64,000 nt of DNA, from NCBI RefSeq assembly GCF_001282725.1, contig NZ_LN876587.1, positions 613,694 to 677,693 on the forward strand. Direction: 5' to 3'. Position numbers and translations under genes: made by a program. Position 1 is the stretch's first letter. Each line of letters starts with the position of its first letter. Below are positions 18,929-26,668 of the stretch, in pieces. The stretch is from Inediibacterium massiliense. Its GTDB lineage: Bacteria > Bacillota > Clostridia > Peptostreptococcales > Thermotaleaceae. The notes under the pieces were generated by a model that made no database searches, was not told where the DNA came from, and saw only the letters and a list, made by a program, of their open reading frames with translations.

Positions 18929-20353
18929 ATGAAAAAAACTTTTTTAATTTTGATGATGATCATGAGTATATTTTTACAAGGATGTATAGATGTAAAATTA
19001 GATGTAGGACAAAGTATTGTTCCTCCTAAAAATAAGAGGATTCCTGTTGGAGGAACTTGGAAAGTAGAGAAATATAAAATAGTAGATGAAAAAGTACAAC
19101 AAGCACAAGTCAATGAGTGGATAGGAAAAACTGCTATTTTTCATGAGCATTATGCTGTTTTCGCAGATGAGATCAGTGAAGCACCAGAATACAAAATGAA
19201 AAATGTGGATGCAAAAGAATATTTTTTATATACTCATAAAATAAGTGAGAAAGAATTAAATGTCCAAAATAAGAGAATAGAAATTATCTCTATTAGTTCA
19301 AAAGAAAAACATTTCTATGATTTTATTAAAATAGATGAGCATAGATTAATTGTTTATATAGATCATGTATTTTATTATTTGGAGAAAGTTTCTGATACAA
19401 CCAATCAAATATTTGTTAAAGATAAAAATAAAATCAACCGAGATAATATAGATTTGCAAACAAAGGAACCAGATATCCTTTCTTCAGGAGTACTTATAGG
19501 ACTAAGGAAGGATGTATTAGATCCTACAAAAGAAAATGAAGTTTACAGAACCTTATGGATTGCAGCTCAAAATAGAAAAATGCATTCTATCTTAGAAATG
19601 CCCCATTTAATTGTGCCTAGAAAAAGTGGATTTTGGATGATAGGTGAAAATAGAAAATTCTATGATGATAAAGTGAGAGATCAATTATTTTCTATTCCTC
19701 TTGAGAAGACAGAAGAGCCACCTTATGATGAAGAAGAAGATATAAATCAAGATATATATAGAAAAATAAAGTTTGTAGGAAATGATTATGTAGCATTAGA
19801 ATATCAAAACGATACAAAAAAATTCCAAGTACTTTTGATTGATCATATACAGGGAAGTAAAGGAATCAAATTATCTGATGTGGTAGGAGAACATGGAAAA
19901 GAAGTATATACACAATCGGCTCAAAGTTATTTAAATTTTTCTTGGAAACCAAAAGAGCATTATGAAATGAATGAAGAAAATTTTAGTTTGGCTAGAAGAA
20001 ACGGGCATTGGATTTTAAAGGGAAAAATAAATACAAAAAAAGATGAATCTTTAGAATTTAATATCAATATGTTTCCGCCTTATAAAATGGTTCATTATGA
20101 TGAACTTCATGTATCATGGAATGAAATAAAGGGAAGAGTACCAGAGGCAATAGATGCCTATACTTCTCCGAATAAAGATTTTGCAGTGATTATAACTAAT
20201 GAAGAAATATATGTTTATATGATTGAGAACAAAACGCTTGCTTTAAAGCCTACTGAAAAAATAAAATTACAAGAAGGAGAAAAAGTTGTAATGGCAGAAT
20301 GGGCTACAGCAAGCTATGTAGAGAAATGGGAAAATACTTTTCCAAGTAAATAA
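18929..20353 (+). CDS. Predicted lipoprotein of unknown function
   Basis: A 474-residue exported protein. The N-terminus has Lys-Lys, a hydrophobic stretch and a lipobox LQGC with the modified Cys at residue 19, so it is probably anchored to the outer face of the membrane. The mature part has repeated WI/WK-type beta-strand segments (GGTWKVEKYKI, FWMIGENRKFY, HWILKGKIN) but no domain I recognise. It lies 17 nt after the sensor kinase gene and is probably in its operon. A sensory accessory or cell-envelope role is possible but not shown. Confidence 0.75.
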   Translation: MKKTFLILMMIMSIFLQGCIDVKLDVGQSIVPPKNKRIPVGGTWKVEKYKIVDEKVQQAQVNEWIGKTAIFHEHYAVFADEISEAPEYKMKNVDAKEYFLYTHKISEKELNVQNKRIEIISISSKEKHFYDFIKIDEHRLIVYIDHVFYYLEKVSDTTNQIFVKDKNKINRDNIDLQTKEPDILSSGVLIGLRKDVLDPTKENEVYRTLWIAAQNRKMHSILEMPHLIVPRKSGFWMIGENRKFYDDKVRDQLFSIPLEKTEEPPYDEEEDINQDIYRKIKFVGNDYVALEYQNDTKKFQVLLIDHIQGSKGIKLSDVVGEHGKEVYTQSAQSYLNFSWKPKEHYEMNEENFSLARRNGHWILKGKINTKKDESLEFNINMFPPYKMVHYDELHVSWNEIKGRVPEAIDAYTSPNKDFAVIITNEEIYVYMIENKTLALKPTEKIKLQEGEKVVMAEWATASYVEKWENTFPSK

Positions 20354-20374
20354 TAGATCATAAGGGGAGATGAA

Positions 20375-21061
20375 ATGTATAGAAAATGGATACACATATT
20401 GATGAAGGTTGAATTGTTTAAAAACATTCCAGAAGATGAGTTGTATACTGTGTTATCTTGTGTGATGCCTACAATCTCCTCTTATAAAAAAAAGGAGCTG
20501 ATCACACTAGAACAAAGTGAAATTACTGCAATAGGAATTATTTTAAAAGGAGAGGCTGTGATTACAAAAGAAACCATGGCAGGTGACCGAGTGATTATGG
20601 CGAAAATCAATAAAGGAAATATGTTTGGTGAAGTAGCAGCTTTTGCAAATCATAAATGGCCAGCAACAGTTGTTGCTGATACGGATTGTGTGATACTTTT
20701 TTTTCCTTCTGACAAAATTATAGGGGTATGTCCTAAAGCTTGTTTGGCACATAGAGTTTTGATACAAAACATGTTACAGATTGTTTCACAAAAAGCATTG
20801 ATGTTGAATCAAAAAATTGAAATGTTATCTTTAAAAAGCATACGAAAAAAAATAAGTACTTATTTATTAAAACAATATTCTATGAAGGGAAGTCTTTTAT
20901 TTGAAATTCCACTAAAAAGAAATGAATTAGCAGAATACTTGCTTGTATCAAGACCTTCATTATCGAGGGAGCTTATAAAAATGAAAGGAGAAGGGATTTT
21001 AGACTTTCATAGAAATTCATTTAAAATACTAAATCTTGATGGACTTAAGGAATGTTTATAG
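20375..21061 (+). CDS. Crp/Fnr-family transcriptional regulator
   Basis: N-terminal cyclic-nucleotide-type beta-roll (ITAIGIILKGEAVITKETMAGD, GNMFGEVAAFANHKWPATVVA) followed by a dimer helix and a C-terminal helix-turn-helix (KRNELAEYLLVSRPSLSRELIKMKGEGIL). There is no FNR-like N-terminal cysteine cluster; Cys residues are scattered (LSCVMPT, GVCPKAC). It lies 21 nt after the lipoprotein gene, and downstream, after 400 nt, is the hcp gene cluster. Regulators of this family (HcpR) control hcp in Clostridia, so HcpR is the leading guess, not a proof. Confidence 0.85.
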   Translation: MYRKWIHILMKVELFKNIPEDELYTVLSCVMPTISSYKKKELITLEQSEITAIGIILKGEAVITKETMAGDRVIMAKINKGNMFGEVAAFANHKWPATVVADTDCVILFFPSDKIIGVCPKACLAHRVLIQNMLQIVSQKALMLNQKIEMLSLKSIRKKISTYLLKQYSMKGSLLFEIPLKRNELAEYLLVSRPSLSRELIKMKGEGILDFHRNSFKILNLDGLKECL

Positions 21062-21081
21062 ATGAAATAGAATCATAGTGG

Positions 21082-21114
21082 GCAACATAAGTTTGATTGA
21101 AATACTTATGTTGC
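21082..21114 (+). repeat. Hairpin repeat copy 1 (GCAACATAAGT)
   Basis: GCAACATAAGT and ACTTATGTTGC form an 11-bp stem after the Crp/Fnr gene. A near-identical hairpin recurs at 21323-21354. The T-tract after this copy is broken by AG, so termination here would be weak. Confidence 0.6.
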
Positions 21115-21129
21115 TTTAGTTTGTAGGCG

Positions 21130-21293
21130 AAGTTATAAAAAACGTCACTAAATTTTCAAATTTGGGAAATATAAAGAAACGATCGAAAATAGCATTACAA
21201 ACTCGCTATGCTCAAACAGTGTAATGCTAGTCATTTTCTTACTTATTCTATATTTTCACAAATTCTCAATAATTGTTCCGACTTTTATAACTT
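21130..21293. repeat. Long imperfect palindrome, MITE-like
   Basis: The outer arms AAGTTATAAAA (21130-21140) and TTTTATAACTT (21283-21293) are exact inverted repeats. Inner arms GAAAATAGCATTACA (21185-21199) and TGTAATGCT...ATTTTC (21220-21238) pair with a four-base insertion, and the middle sections also align in reverse complement. No open frame is present. The shape suggests a miniature palindromic element or a large RNA hairpin, lying between two copies of a terminator-like hairpin. Confidence 0.5.
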
Positions 21294-21321
21294 GGATACA
21301 ATATATTGTATAAGCAGCTGA

Positions 21322-21360
21322 AGCAACATAAGTTGATTTGAATACTTATGTTGCTTTTTT
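21322..21360 (+). terminator. Terminator / hairpin repeat copy 2
   Basis: GCAACATAAGT pairs with ACTTATGTTGC and is followed by six T. It is the better of the two copies and probably ends transcripts entering from the Crp/Fnr operon. Confidence 0.65.
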
Positions 21361-21369
21361 ATTTATTTT

Positions 21370-21383
21370 GTAACATAAGATAC
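21370..21383 (+). promoter_or_regulatory. Imperfect dyad GTAACATAAGATAC, candidate Crp/Fnr-type operator
   Basis: The sequence lies 75 nt before the first gene of the hcp cluster and approximates a GTAACA...TGTTAC dyad, two positions being off. Related TAACATAAGAT sequences occur near 26529 and 26586. Assignment to the neighbouring Crp/Fnr protein is inference. Confidence 0.3.
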
Positions 21384-21457
21384 CGAATTTATAGGATATA
21401 TGATGATAAACTAAGGATCAAGAAATAAAAATGCATGTAAAGGAGTTGGGACTAGAA

Positions 21458-22705
21458 ATGAATAACAAATATTTTGATAGAAAAGATAGTTTATACGAAA
21501 TTACTCAAAGATATAATGAAGCCATTGATTTGTTAATATCTATTGGATTTGAAAATATAAAAGATGAAAATCAAAGAAAAACATTTGGAAAAGCTATTTC
21601 ACTAGAAAATGCTTTAAAAATAAAAAAAATTAATGTTGATCATTTTGAACAGCAATTAATAGAAAGAATTGAAAGCAATCAAAACAATTCAGGTGAAGTG
21701 TTTTACGAGAAAGATTCAAATAAAGAGGGTTCTTTAAAAATAGCAGGGGTACTCCCTTGTCCGGTAAGAGTCCCATTAACAGAAGCATTTGATCATTGGC
21801 TATATGAAAATAAAGAAAAATTCAATTTAGATATAGATTATGAATTAAAAGCAGCTTCAATGGGATTAGATTGGTTAAAAGAATCTATAACAGATCATAG
21901 GGAAGAAGGAATACCAGATTTATTTATATCTGCTGGATTTGATATGTTTTTTGATGAAAAATTATTTGGAAAATTTAAATCTCAAAATGTTTTTGAAGAT
22001 TTTACTGGTTTTGAACATTATAACAAGGATTTTGACAATGAATATATCACATTAAAAGATCCGCAACATCAATACTCCATGTTAGGTGTCGTTCCTGCTG
22101 TATTTTTAGTAAATACAGAAGAATTAGGTGAAAGAAATATGCCAAAGAGCTGGGGGGATTTATTAAGTGATGAATTTGAAAACAGTGTAAGTCTTCCAGT
22201 AGGGGATTTAGATTTATTTAATTCTATATTATTAAATATATTTAAAACATTTGGGGAGAAAGGAGTCAAAAAATTAGGTCAAATCCTTCAAAAAAGTATG
22301 CATCCATCAGAAATGGTAAAATCACATATGAAAAAATCAGAAAAACCTGTGGTAACAATTATGCCTTATTTTTTCACATGGATGGTAAAAGAAGGAGGAC
22401 CTATGTCTTTTGTGTGGCCAGAGGATGGAGCAATTATAAGTCCTATCTTTATGCTTACTAAAAAAAATAAAAAAGAACAATTAAAACCAATTGTAGATTT
22501 CTTTGGCTCTAAACAAGTAGGAGAAATTTTATCTCATAATGGAAAATTTCCTAGTATTCATCCAGAGGTAGACAATAGAATTTCAAAGAATAATAAATAT
22601 ATGTGGCTAGGTTGGGATTATATCAAAAGTAATGATATATCACTTTTAATTCATAAGTGTGAAGAAATATTTAATAAAGTTGTGAATGGAGATGATCAAA
22701 AATGA
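21458..22705 (+). CDS. Cytosolic solute-binding-like protein with N-terminal DUF1858-like domain
   Basis: The C-terminal 330 residues resemble type 2 periplasmic binding proteins of iron/thiamine-type ABC importers (VLPCPVRVPLTEAFDHW, PDLFISAGFD, VFLVNTEELGERNMPKSWGDLL). There is no signal peptide or lipobox. Instead residues about 10-65 look like a DUF1858 domain (SLYEITQRYNEAIDLLISIGF), so the protein should stay in the cytoplasm. I start at ATG 21458, which has AAAGGAG upstream. The stop overlaps the GTPase start (ATGA). No permease gene is nearby, so transport is unlikely. Confidence 0.75.
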   Translation: MNNKYFDRKDSLYEITQRYNEAIDLLISIGFENIKDENQRKTFGKAISLENALKIKKINVDHFEQQLIERIESNQNNSGEVFYEKDSNKEGSLKIAGVLPCPVRVPLTEAFDHWLYENKEKFNLDIDYELKAASMGLDWLKESITDHREEGIPDLFISAGFDMFFDEKLFGKFKSQNVFEDFTGFEHYNKDFDNEYITLKDPQHQYSMLGVVPAVFLVNTEELGERNMPKSWGDLLSDEFENSVSLPVGDLDLFNSILLNIFKTFGEKGVKKLGQILQKSMHPSEMVKSHMKKSEKPVVTIMPYFFTWMVKEGGPMSFVWPEDGAIISPIFMLTKKNKKEQLKPIVDFFGSKQVGEILSHNGKFPSIHPEVDNRISKNNKYMWLGWDYIKSNDISLLIHKCEEIFNKVVNGDDQK

Positions 22706-23403
22706 ATTTAGTAACTATATCAGGACCTCCTTCATCAGGAAAAACTTCAGTTATATTAAAAATTATTGATGCTATACAAAAAAGGAGTTTAAAAGTAGGA
22801 GTTGTAAAGTTTGATTGTTTATATACAGACGATGATATTTTATATGAAAAAGCAGGAGTTCCTGTGAAAAAAGGATTATCCGGATCTTTATGCCCAGATC
22901 ATTATTTTGTAAGTAATATTGAAGAAGTTGTAAAATGGGGTAAAAAACAAAACTTAGATTTGTTAATTACTGAAAGTGCAGGTCTTTGTAATAGATGTTC
23001 ACCTTATATTAAAGATATAAAGTCCATATGTGTTATAGATAATTTAAGTGGTATCAATACTCCTAAAAAAATAGGGCCCATGTTAAAATCTGCAGATATT
23101 GTAGTGATCACAAAAGGTGATATTGTATCTCAAGCAGAAAGAGAAGTATTTGCTTCAAAGGTTCACTTGGTAAATCCTAAAGCTATAACCATACATGTGA
23201 ATGGACTAACAGGTCAAGGAGCATTTGAATTGAGCACACTATTATATGATGAGAAAAATCATATTGAAACAGTAAAAGGAAAACAACTAAGATTTTCAAT
23301 GCCATCTGCTCTTTGCTCTTATTGCTTAGGAGAAACAAGAATTGGAGAAGATTATCAAATGGGAAATGTTAGAAAAATGAAATTAGGTGATGAAAATGAT
23401 TAG
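22702..23403 (+). CDS. P-loop GTPase/ATPase of the HypB/CooC type with cysteine motifs
   Basis: SIMIBI-class nucleotide-binding protein. The P-loop is GPPSSGKTS near the N-terminus and a nucleotide-specificity segment TKGDIVSQAE follows. HypB and CooC of this class load nickel or assist metallocentre assembly. Cysteines are clustered (LCPDH, GLCNRCSP, and a terminal CSYCLGETRIG), suggesting bound metal or Fe-S. The gene overlaps both neighbours (4 nt upstream, 8 nt downstream), so the three proteins are made in fixed ratio. Confidence 0.75.
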   Translation: MNLVTISGPPSSGKTSVILKIIDAIQKRSLKVGVVKFDCLYTDDDILYEKAGVPVKKGLSGSLCPDHYFVSNIEEVVKWGKKQNLDLLITESAGLCNRCSPYIKDIKSICVIDNLSGINTPKKIGPMLKSADIVVITKGDIVSQAEREVFASKVHLVNPKAITIHVNGLTGQGAFELSTLLYDEKNHIETVKGKQLRFSMPSALCSYCLGETRIGEDYQMGNVRKMKLGDEND

Positions 23404-24406
23404 AAAAAATGAGCTAGACTTTCTTACAATAAAAGAATTAGAGAAAAAATATCCTTTTATATTATCTTTCTTTGAAAACAACAAATTAAATACTACTGGA
23501 TATGAAGATTGTACCTTTGAAGATTATTTAAATCATTTTACACAAGAAGATGTAGAAGAATGGGCAATAGATATAGAAAAAATGAAAATAGATCTTAAAA
23601 TATATATCAACCAAATGATTGAATTTTTGGGACTGGAAAATGATAAAGTAGATTATTTAACGATCATTGCGGGTAAAGATAAATATGGAAATAAAGAAAA
23701 CTTTGAAGAACTTACCATTTATAAGAGTCAAATTATTTCAATTGTAGGTCCTACAGGCTCTGGTAAAAGTAGATTATTAGCAGATATAGAATGGGCTGCT
23801 AATAAGGATACTCCTACAGAAAGAACAATTTTAATCAATGGAGAGGTACCTGATAAAAGTCTTAGATTTTCAATGAGTAATAAATTAGTTGCACAATTAT
23901 CTCAAAATATGAATTTTGTAATGGATTTAACGGTAAAAGAATTTTTAGAGTTACATGCTAAAAGTAGAATGATTGATCATGAAGAAGAGGTTGTGAAAAA
24001 AATCATAGATGCAGCTAATGAATTGGCAGGTGAAAAATTTAATTTGGATACACCTATAACAGGCTTAAGTGGTGGACAATCTAGAGCTTTAATGATTGCT
24101 GATACAGCTATATTAAGTACTTCACCTATAGTACTAATTGATGAGATAGAAAATGCAGGAATAGATAGAAAAAGAGCATTAAATCTTTTGGTAAATGAAG
24201 AAAAAATAGTATTAATGGCGACCCATGATCCTAATTTGGCTTTAATGGCAGACAAGAGAATTGTCATTCAAAATGGAGGAATATATAAAATCATAGAGAC
24301 GGATCATGAAGAAAAAGAAGTTCTTAAAAAACTGGAAAAAATGGATCAGCTTATACAAGATTTTAGATCTCAATTAAGAAAAGGTGAAAAATTAAAAAAT
24401 TTTTAA
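23396..24406 (+). CDS. Soluble ABC-type ATPase without membrane partner
   Basis: The ATPase domain is complete: Walker A GPTGSGKS, signature LSGGQ, Walker B IVLIDEIENAG and an H-loop ATHD. The first 100 residues form a separate domain beginning TIKELEKKYPFILSFFENNKL, which again recalls DUF1858. No transmembrane segments are present here or in neighbours. I chose ATG 23396 with AGGTGA upstream; GTG 23387 is also in frame. In context it probably works on a protein or metal centre rather than as a transporter subunit. Confidence 0.78.
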   Translation: MIRKNELDFLTIKELEKKYPFILSFFENNKLNTTGYEDCTFEDYLNHFTQEDVEEWAIDIEKMKIDLKIYINQMIEFLGLENDKVDYLTIIAGKDKYGNKENFEELTIYKSQIISIVGPTGSGKSRLLADIEWAANKDTPTERTILINGEVPDKSLRFSMSNKLVAQLSQNMNFVMDLTVKEFLELHAKSRMIDHEEEVVKKIIDAANELAGEKFNLDTPITGLSGGQSRALMIADTAILSTSPIVLIDEIENAGIDRKRALNLLVNEEKIVLMATHDPNLALMADKRIVIQNGGIYKIIETDHEEKEVLKKLEKMDQLIQDFRSQLRKGEKLKNF

Positions 24407-24504
24407 TTTGGTGATATATGATACGGAATTCGAAATCAATATCCTATATTATTGAACGTGTAAAGTATAAAAAAATTAAATTTATAAGGGGGAGGCAGTT
24501 TAAG

Positions 24505-26154
24505 ATGAGTATGTTTTGTTATCAATGTCAAGAAACAGCAAAAGGGACAGGTTGTACAGTAAGAGGAGTATGTGGAAAGACAGATAAAGTTTCAAATTTA
24601 CAAGATTTGATGATTTATACATTAAAAGGTATTGCATTAATTGAGCAAGAAGGGTTAAAGGCAGGGATTCAATTCCCACATTCAAATCATTTTATGATGA
24701 ATGGTTTGTTTATGACTATCACAAATGCAAACTTTGATGATTCTAAGTTTATTGAAAAAATAAAAGAAGGTTTAGAATTAAGAGAAGAAATGAAAAGAGA
24801 ACTAAAAGATCAAGGGATCATATTGGATGCATTACATGATGCAGCTACATGGATGGCAAAATCTGACTTAGAAATTCAACAAAAAGCCAATTCTTATGAA
24901 GTAGGAATTTTAGCTACTGAAAATGAAGATATTCGTTCACTAAGAGAATTAATTATATACGGTGTAAAAGGTATGGCAGCTTATGCTGAGCATGCTTATA
25001 ACTTAGGAAAAGAAAATGAAGAAGTTTATCATTTTATGTCAAAAGCGTTAGCTGCCACATTAGATGATACGTTGGGTGCAGATGACTTAGTAAAACTTAC
25101 ATTAGAAACTGGAAAATATGGTGTAGATACGATGGCAATGCTTGATGCTGCGAATACAGGAGCTTATGGGAACCCAGAAATAACAGAAGTAAATATTGGT
25201 GTTAGAAACAACCCAGCTATATTAATATCAGGACATGATTTGAAAGATCTAGAGGAATTATTAGAACAAACAAAGGATACTGGAGTAGATGTATATACTC
25301 ATGGAGAGATGTTACCTGCTCATTATTATCCTTTTTTTAAAAAATATTCAAACTTTATAGGAAACTATGGAAATGCTTGGTGGAAACAAAATGAGGAATT
25401 CGAATCTTTCAATGGACCTATTTTATTTACAACAAATTGTATTATACCTCCAAAAGAAAGCTATGTAGACAGAGTGTATACTACAGGTGCAACGGGATAC
25501 CCAGGGTTTAAACATATCAAAGATAGAGAAGATGGAACAACAAAAGACTTTAGTGAAATTATAGAACATGCAAAAAGATTAGAATCTCCAACAGAAATTG
25601 AAAATGGAAAAATTATAGGAGGTTTTGCTCACGCTCAAGTATTTGCTTTAGCAGATCAAGTAGTAGATGCTGTAAAATCTGGAGCAATCAAAAAATTCTT
25701 TGTAATGGCTGGCTGTGATGGAAGAATGAAATCTAGAGACTATTACACAGAGTTTGCAGAAAAATTACCAAAAGATACAGTAATATTAACAGCAGGATGT
25801 GCTAAATATCGTTATAATAAATTGAATTTAGGTGATATTGGTGGCATTCCAAGAGTTTTAGATGCAGGACAATGTAATGATTCCTATTCATTAGCAGTAA
25901 TTGCTTTAAAATTAAAAGAAATATTTGAGTTAAATGATGTCAATGAGCTTCCTATCGCTTATAATATAGCATGGTATGAACAAAAGGCTGTTATTGTTCT
26001 TTTAGCATTATTATATTTAGGAGTTAAAAATATTCATTTAGGACCTACACTACCAGGATTCTTATCTCCAAATGTAGCGAAAGTTTTAGTAGAGAATTTT
26101 GGGATAGCAGGCATGGGAACTGTAGATGGTGATTTAGATATATTTTTAGGATAA
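24505..26154 (+). CDS. hcp: Hydroxylamine reductase (hybrid-cluster protein)
   Basis: Iron-sulphur protein carrying a hybrid Fe-S-O cluster; acts as NO/hydroxylamine reductase under nitrosative stress in anaerobes. The N-terminal cluster motif is C-x2-C-x8-C-x5-C (MFCYQCQE...[12 protein letters not shown]), the strict-anaerobe type. Hybrid-cluster ligands are visible later ([24 protein letters not shown]). I start at ATG 24505 (GGGGGAGG upstream), giving 549 residues, the usual length; the longer open frame from 24418 adds unconserved residues. It lies 98 nt after the ABC ATPase gene. Confidence 0.95.
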   Translation: MSMFCYQCQETAKGTGCTVRGVCGKTDKVSNLQDLMIYTLKGIALIEQEGLKAGIQFPHSNHFMMNGLFMTITNANFDDSKFIEKIKEGLELREEMKRELKDQGIILDALHDAATWMAKSDLEIQQKANSYEVGILATENEDIRSLRELIIYGVKGMAAYAEHAYNLGKENEEVYHFMSKALAATLDDTLGADDLVKLTLETGKYGVDTMAMLDAANTGAYGNPEITEVNIGVRNNPAILISGHDLKDLEELLEQTKDTGVDVYTHGEMLPAHYYPFFKKYSNFIGNYGNAWWKQNEEFESFNGPILFTTNCIIPPKESYVDRVYTTGATGYPGFKHIKDREDGTTKDFSEIIEHAKRLESPTEIENGKIIGGFAHAQVFALADQVVDAVKSGAIKKFFVMAGCDGRMKSRDYYTEFAEKLPKDTVILTAGCAKYRYNKLNLGDIGGIPRVLDAGQCNDSYSLAVIALKLKEIFELNDVNELPIAYNIAWYEQKAVIVLLALLYLGVKNIHLGPTLPGFLSPNVAKVLVENFGIAGMGTVDGDLDIFLG

Positions 26155-26170
26155 TAAAAATAAGAAAAGA

Positions 26171-26207
26171 AATAGTCAGGATACATTTATGTATTCTGAC
26201 TATTTTT
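26171..26207 (+). terminator. Terminator after hcp
   Basis: AATAGTCAGGATAC pairs with GTATTCTGACTATT and is followed by T-rich sequence. Confidence 0.85.
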
Positions 26208-26232
26208 GTATTTTAAAGATATTCATAATATA

Positions 26233-26241
26233 TGCTATAAT
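26233..26241 (+). promoter_or_regulatory. Extended -10 promoter of the toxin-like transcript
   Basis: TGCTATAAT is an extended -10 element ending 19 nt before the perfect GGAGGTG ribosome site at 26261. The -35 region is weak. Confidence 0.5.
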
Positions 26242-26265
26242 AATTTTATCCTCTGTGAAAGGAGG

Positions 26266-26282
26266 TGAACCTTATTGTCTCG
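26266..26282. repeat. Direct repeat a (17 bp) of par-like locus
   Basis: TGAACCTTATTGTCTCG spans the toxin ribosome-site edge and TTG start. The identical 17-mer occurs at 26419-26435, on the far side of the shared terminator. Confidence 0.85.
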
Positions 26283-26371
26283 TATAACAAAAGAAGAAGC
26301 AGAAGTACATAGCAAAAGTTATTACAGCAGTAGCAACTTTAATAGCCACTCTAATAAATGCAGTAAAGTAA
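26275..26371 (+). pseudogene. Small hydrophobic type I toxin-like peptide gene with one-base frameshift
   Basis: A perfect GGAGGTG is followed by a TTG start (26275). The first codons read MSRITK. In that frame the rest is hydrophilic. Shifting by one base at the A-run near 26291 gives a short basic, then hydrophobic peptide containing YIAKVITAVATLIATL and a stop at 26369. That is the layout of Fst/BsrE-like membrane toxins, about 31 residues. The A4 run may contain one extra base: a mutation, sequencing error or slippage site. The surrounding RNA architecture supports a type I toxin-antitoxin locus. Confidence 0.55.
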
Positions 26372-26374
26372 GCA

Positions 26375-26410
26375 ATAGAAAAGCAGGTGCGGCAACACCT
26401 GCTTTTCTAT
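26375..26410. terminator. Bidirectional terminator shared by toxin and antisense RNA
   Basis: A 15-bp perfect stem pairs ATAGAAAAGCAGGTG with CACCTGCTTTTCTAT across a six-base loop. The rightward side is followed by TTTGTTTTTG. In par/fst loci the two convergent RNAs share such a terminator. Confidence 0.8.
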
Positions 26411-26418
26411 TTTGTTTT

Positions 26419-26435
26419 TGAACCTTATTGTCTCG
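26419..26435. repeat. Direct repeat b (17 bp) of par-like locus
   Basis: Exact copy of 26266-26282, lying within the predicted antisense transcript. Confidence 0.85.
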
Positions 26436-26528
26436 ATAAGTGTTCTTTACTTATTTATAATATACCATAATAGAAGGTATTTATTCAATACAAAATTTCA
26501 ATATTAGTATATTATTTGTAGTAAACCT

Positions 26529-26606
26529 CAACATAAGATGTATTTAAATGAGAATGTATTTATAGAAGCTGAATATAAAGTTGTTAACATAAGATGTATT
26601 TGAATT
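26529..26606. repeat. Two AACATAAGATGTATTT repeats
   Basis: AACATAAGATGTATTT occurs at 26530-26545 and 26586-26601, each followed by AAAT or GAAT and each with an ACAT-AAG-ATGT dyad. The gap from 26155 to 26667 otherwise holds the hcp terminator, the par-like locus and the AraC-gene terminator. The repeats resemble the loop side of the hairpins near 21323. Confidence 0.55.
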
Positions 26607-26638
26607 TTATATAAAAAATAATTTAGATAATTTAAATG

Positions 26639-26668
26639 AAAAATACACCATAAAGATAGGGTGTATTT
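26639..26668 (-). terminator. Terminator of AraC-family gene
   Basis: AAATACACC (26641-26649) and GGTGTATTT (26660-26668) form a stem; on the reverse strand it is followed by a T-run. Confidence 0.75.

Larger units (their letters stand above)
26375..26452 (-). ncRNA. Candidate antitoxin RNA (par RNA II-like)
   Basis: A reverse-strand promoter is visible: TTGAAT (26488-26483), 18-nt spacer, TATATT (26464-26459). A transcript starting near 26452 would run leftwards through repeat b, which gives it a sequence complementary to the toxin start region, and end at the shared hairpin, for about 77 nt. This matches the geometry of RNA II in par of plasmid pAD1. It is a prediction; no expression data exist here. 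Confidence 0.55.

Noticed and set aside
21458..22705. Annotation as secreted ABC importer substrate-binding protein
   Set aside because: No signal peptide or lipobox and no permease nearby; an N-terminal DUF1858-like domain takes the place of the export signal.
24418..24504. Longer hcp start at 24418
   Set aside because: The added 29 residues are not like Hcp N-termini, while ATG 24505 has a strong ribosome site and puts the first Cys at residue 4-5.
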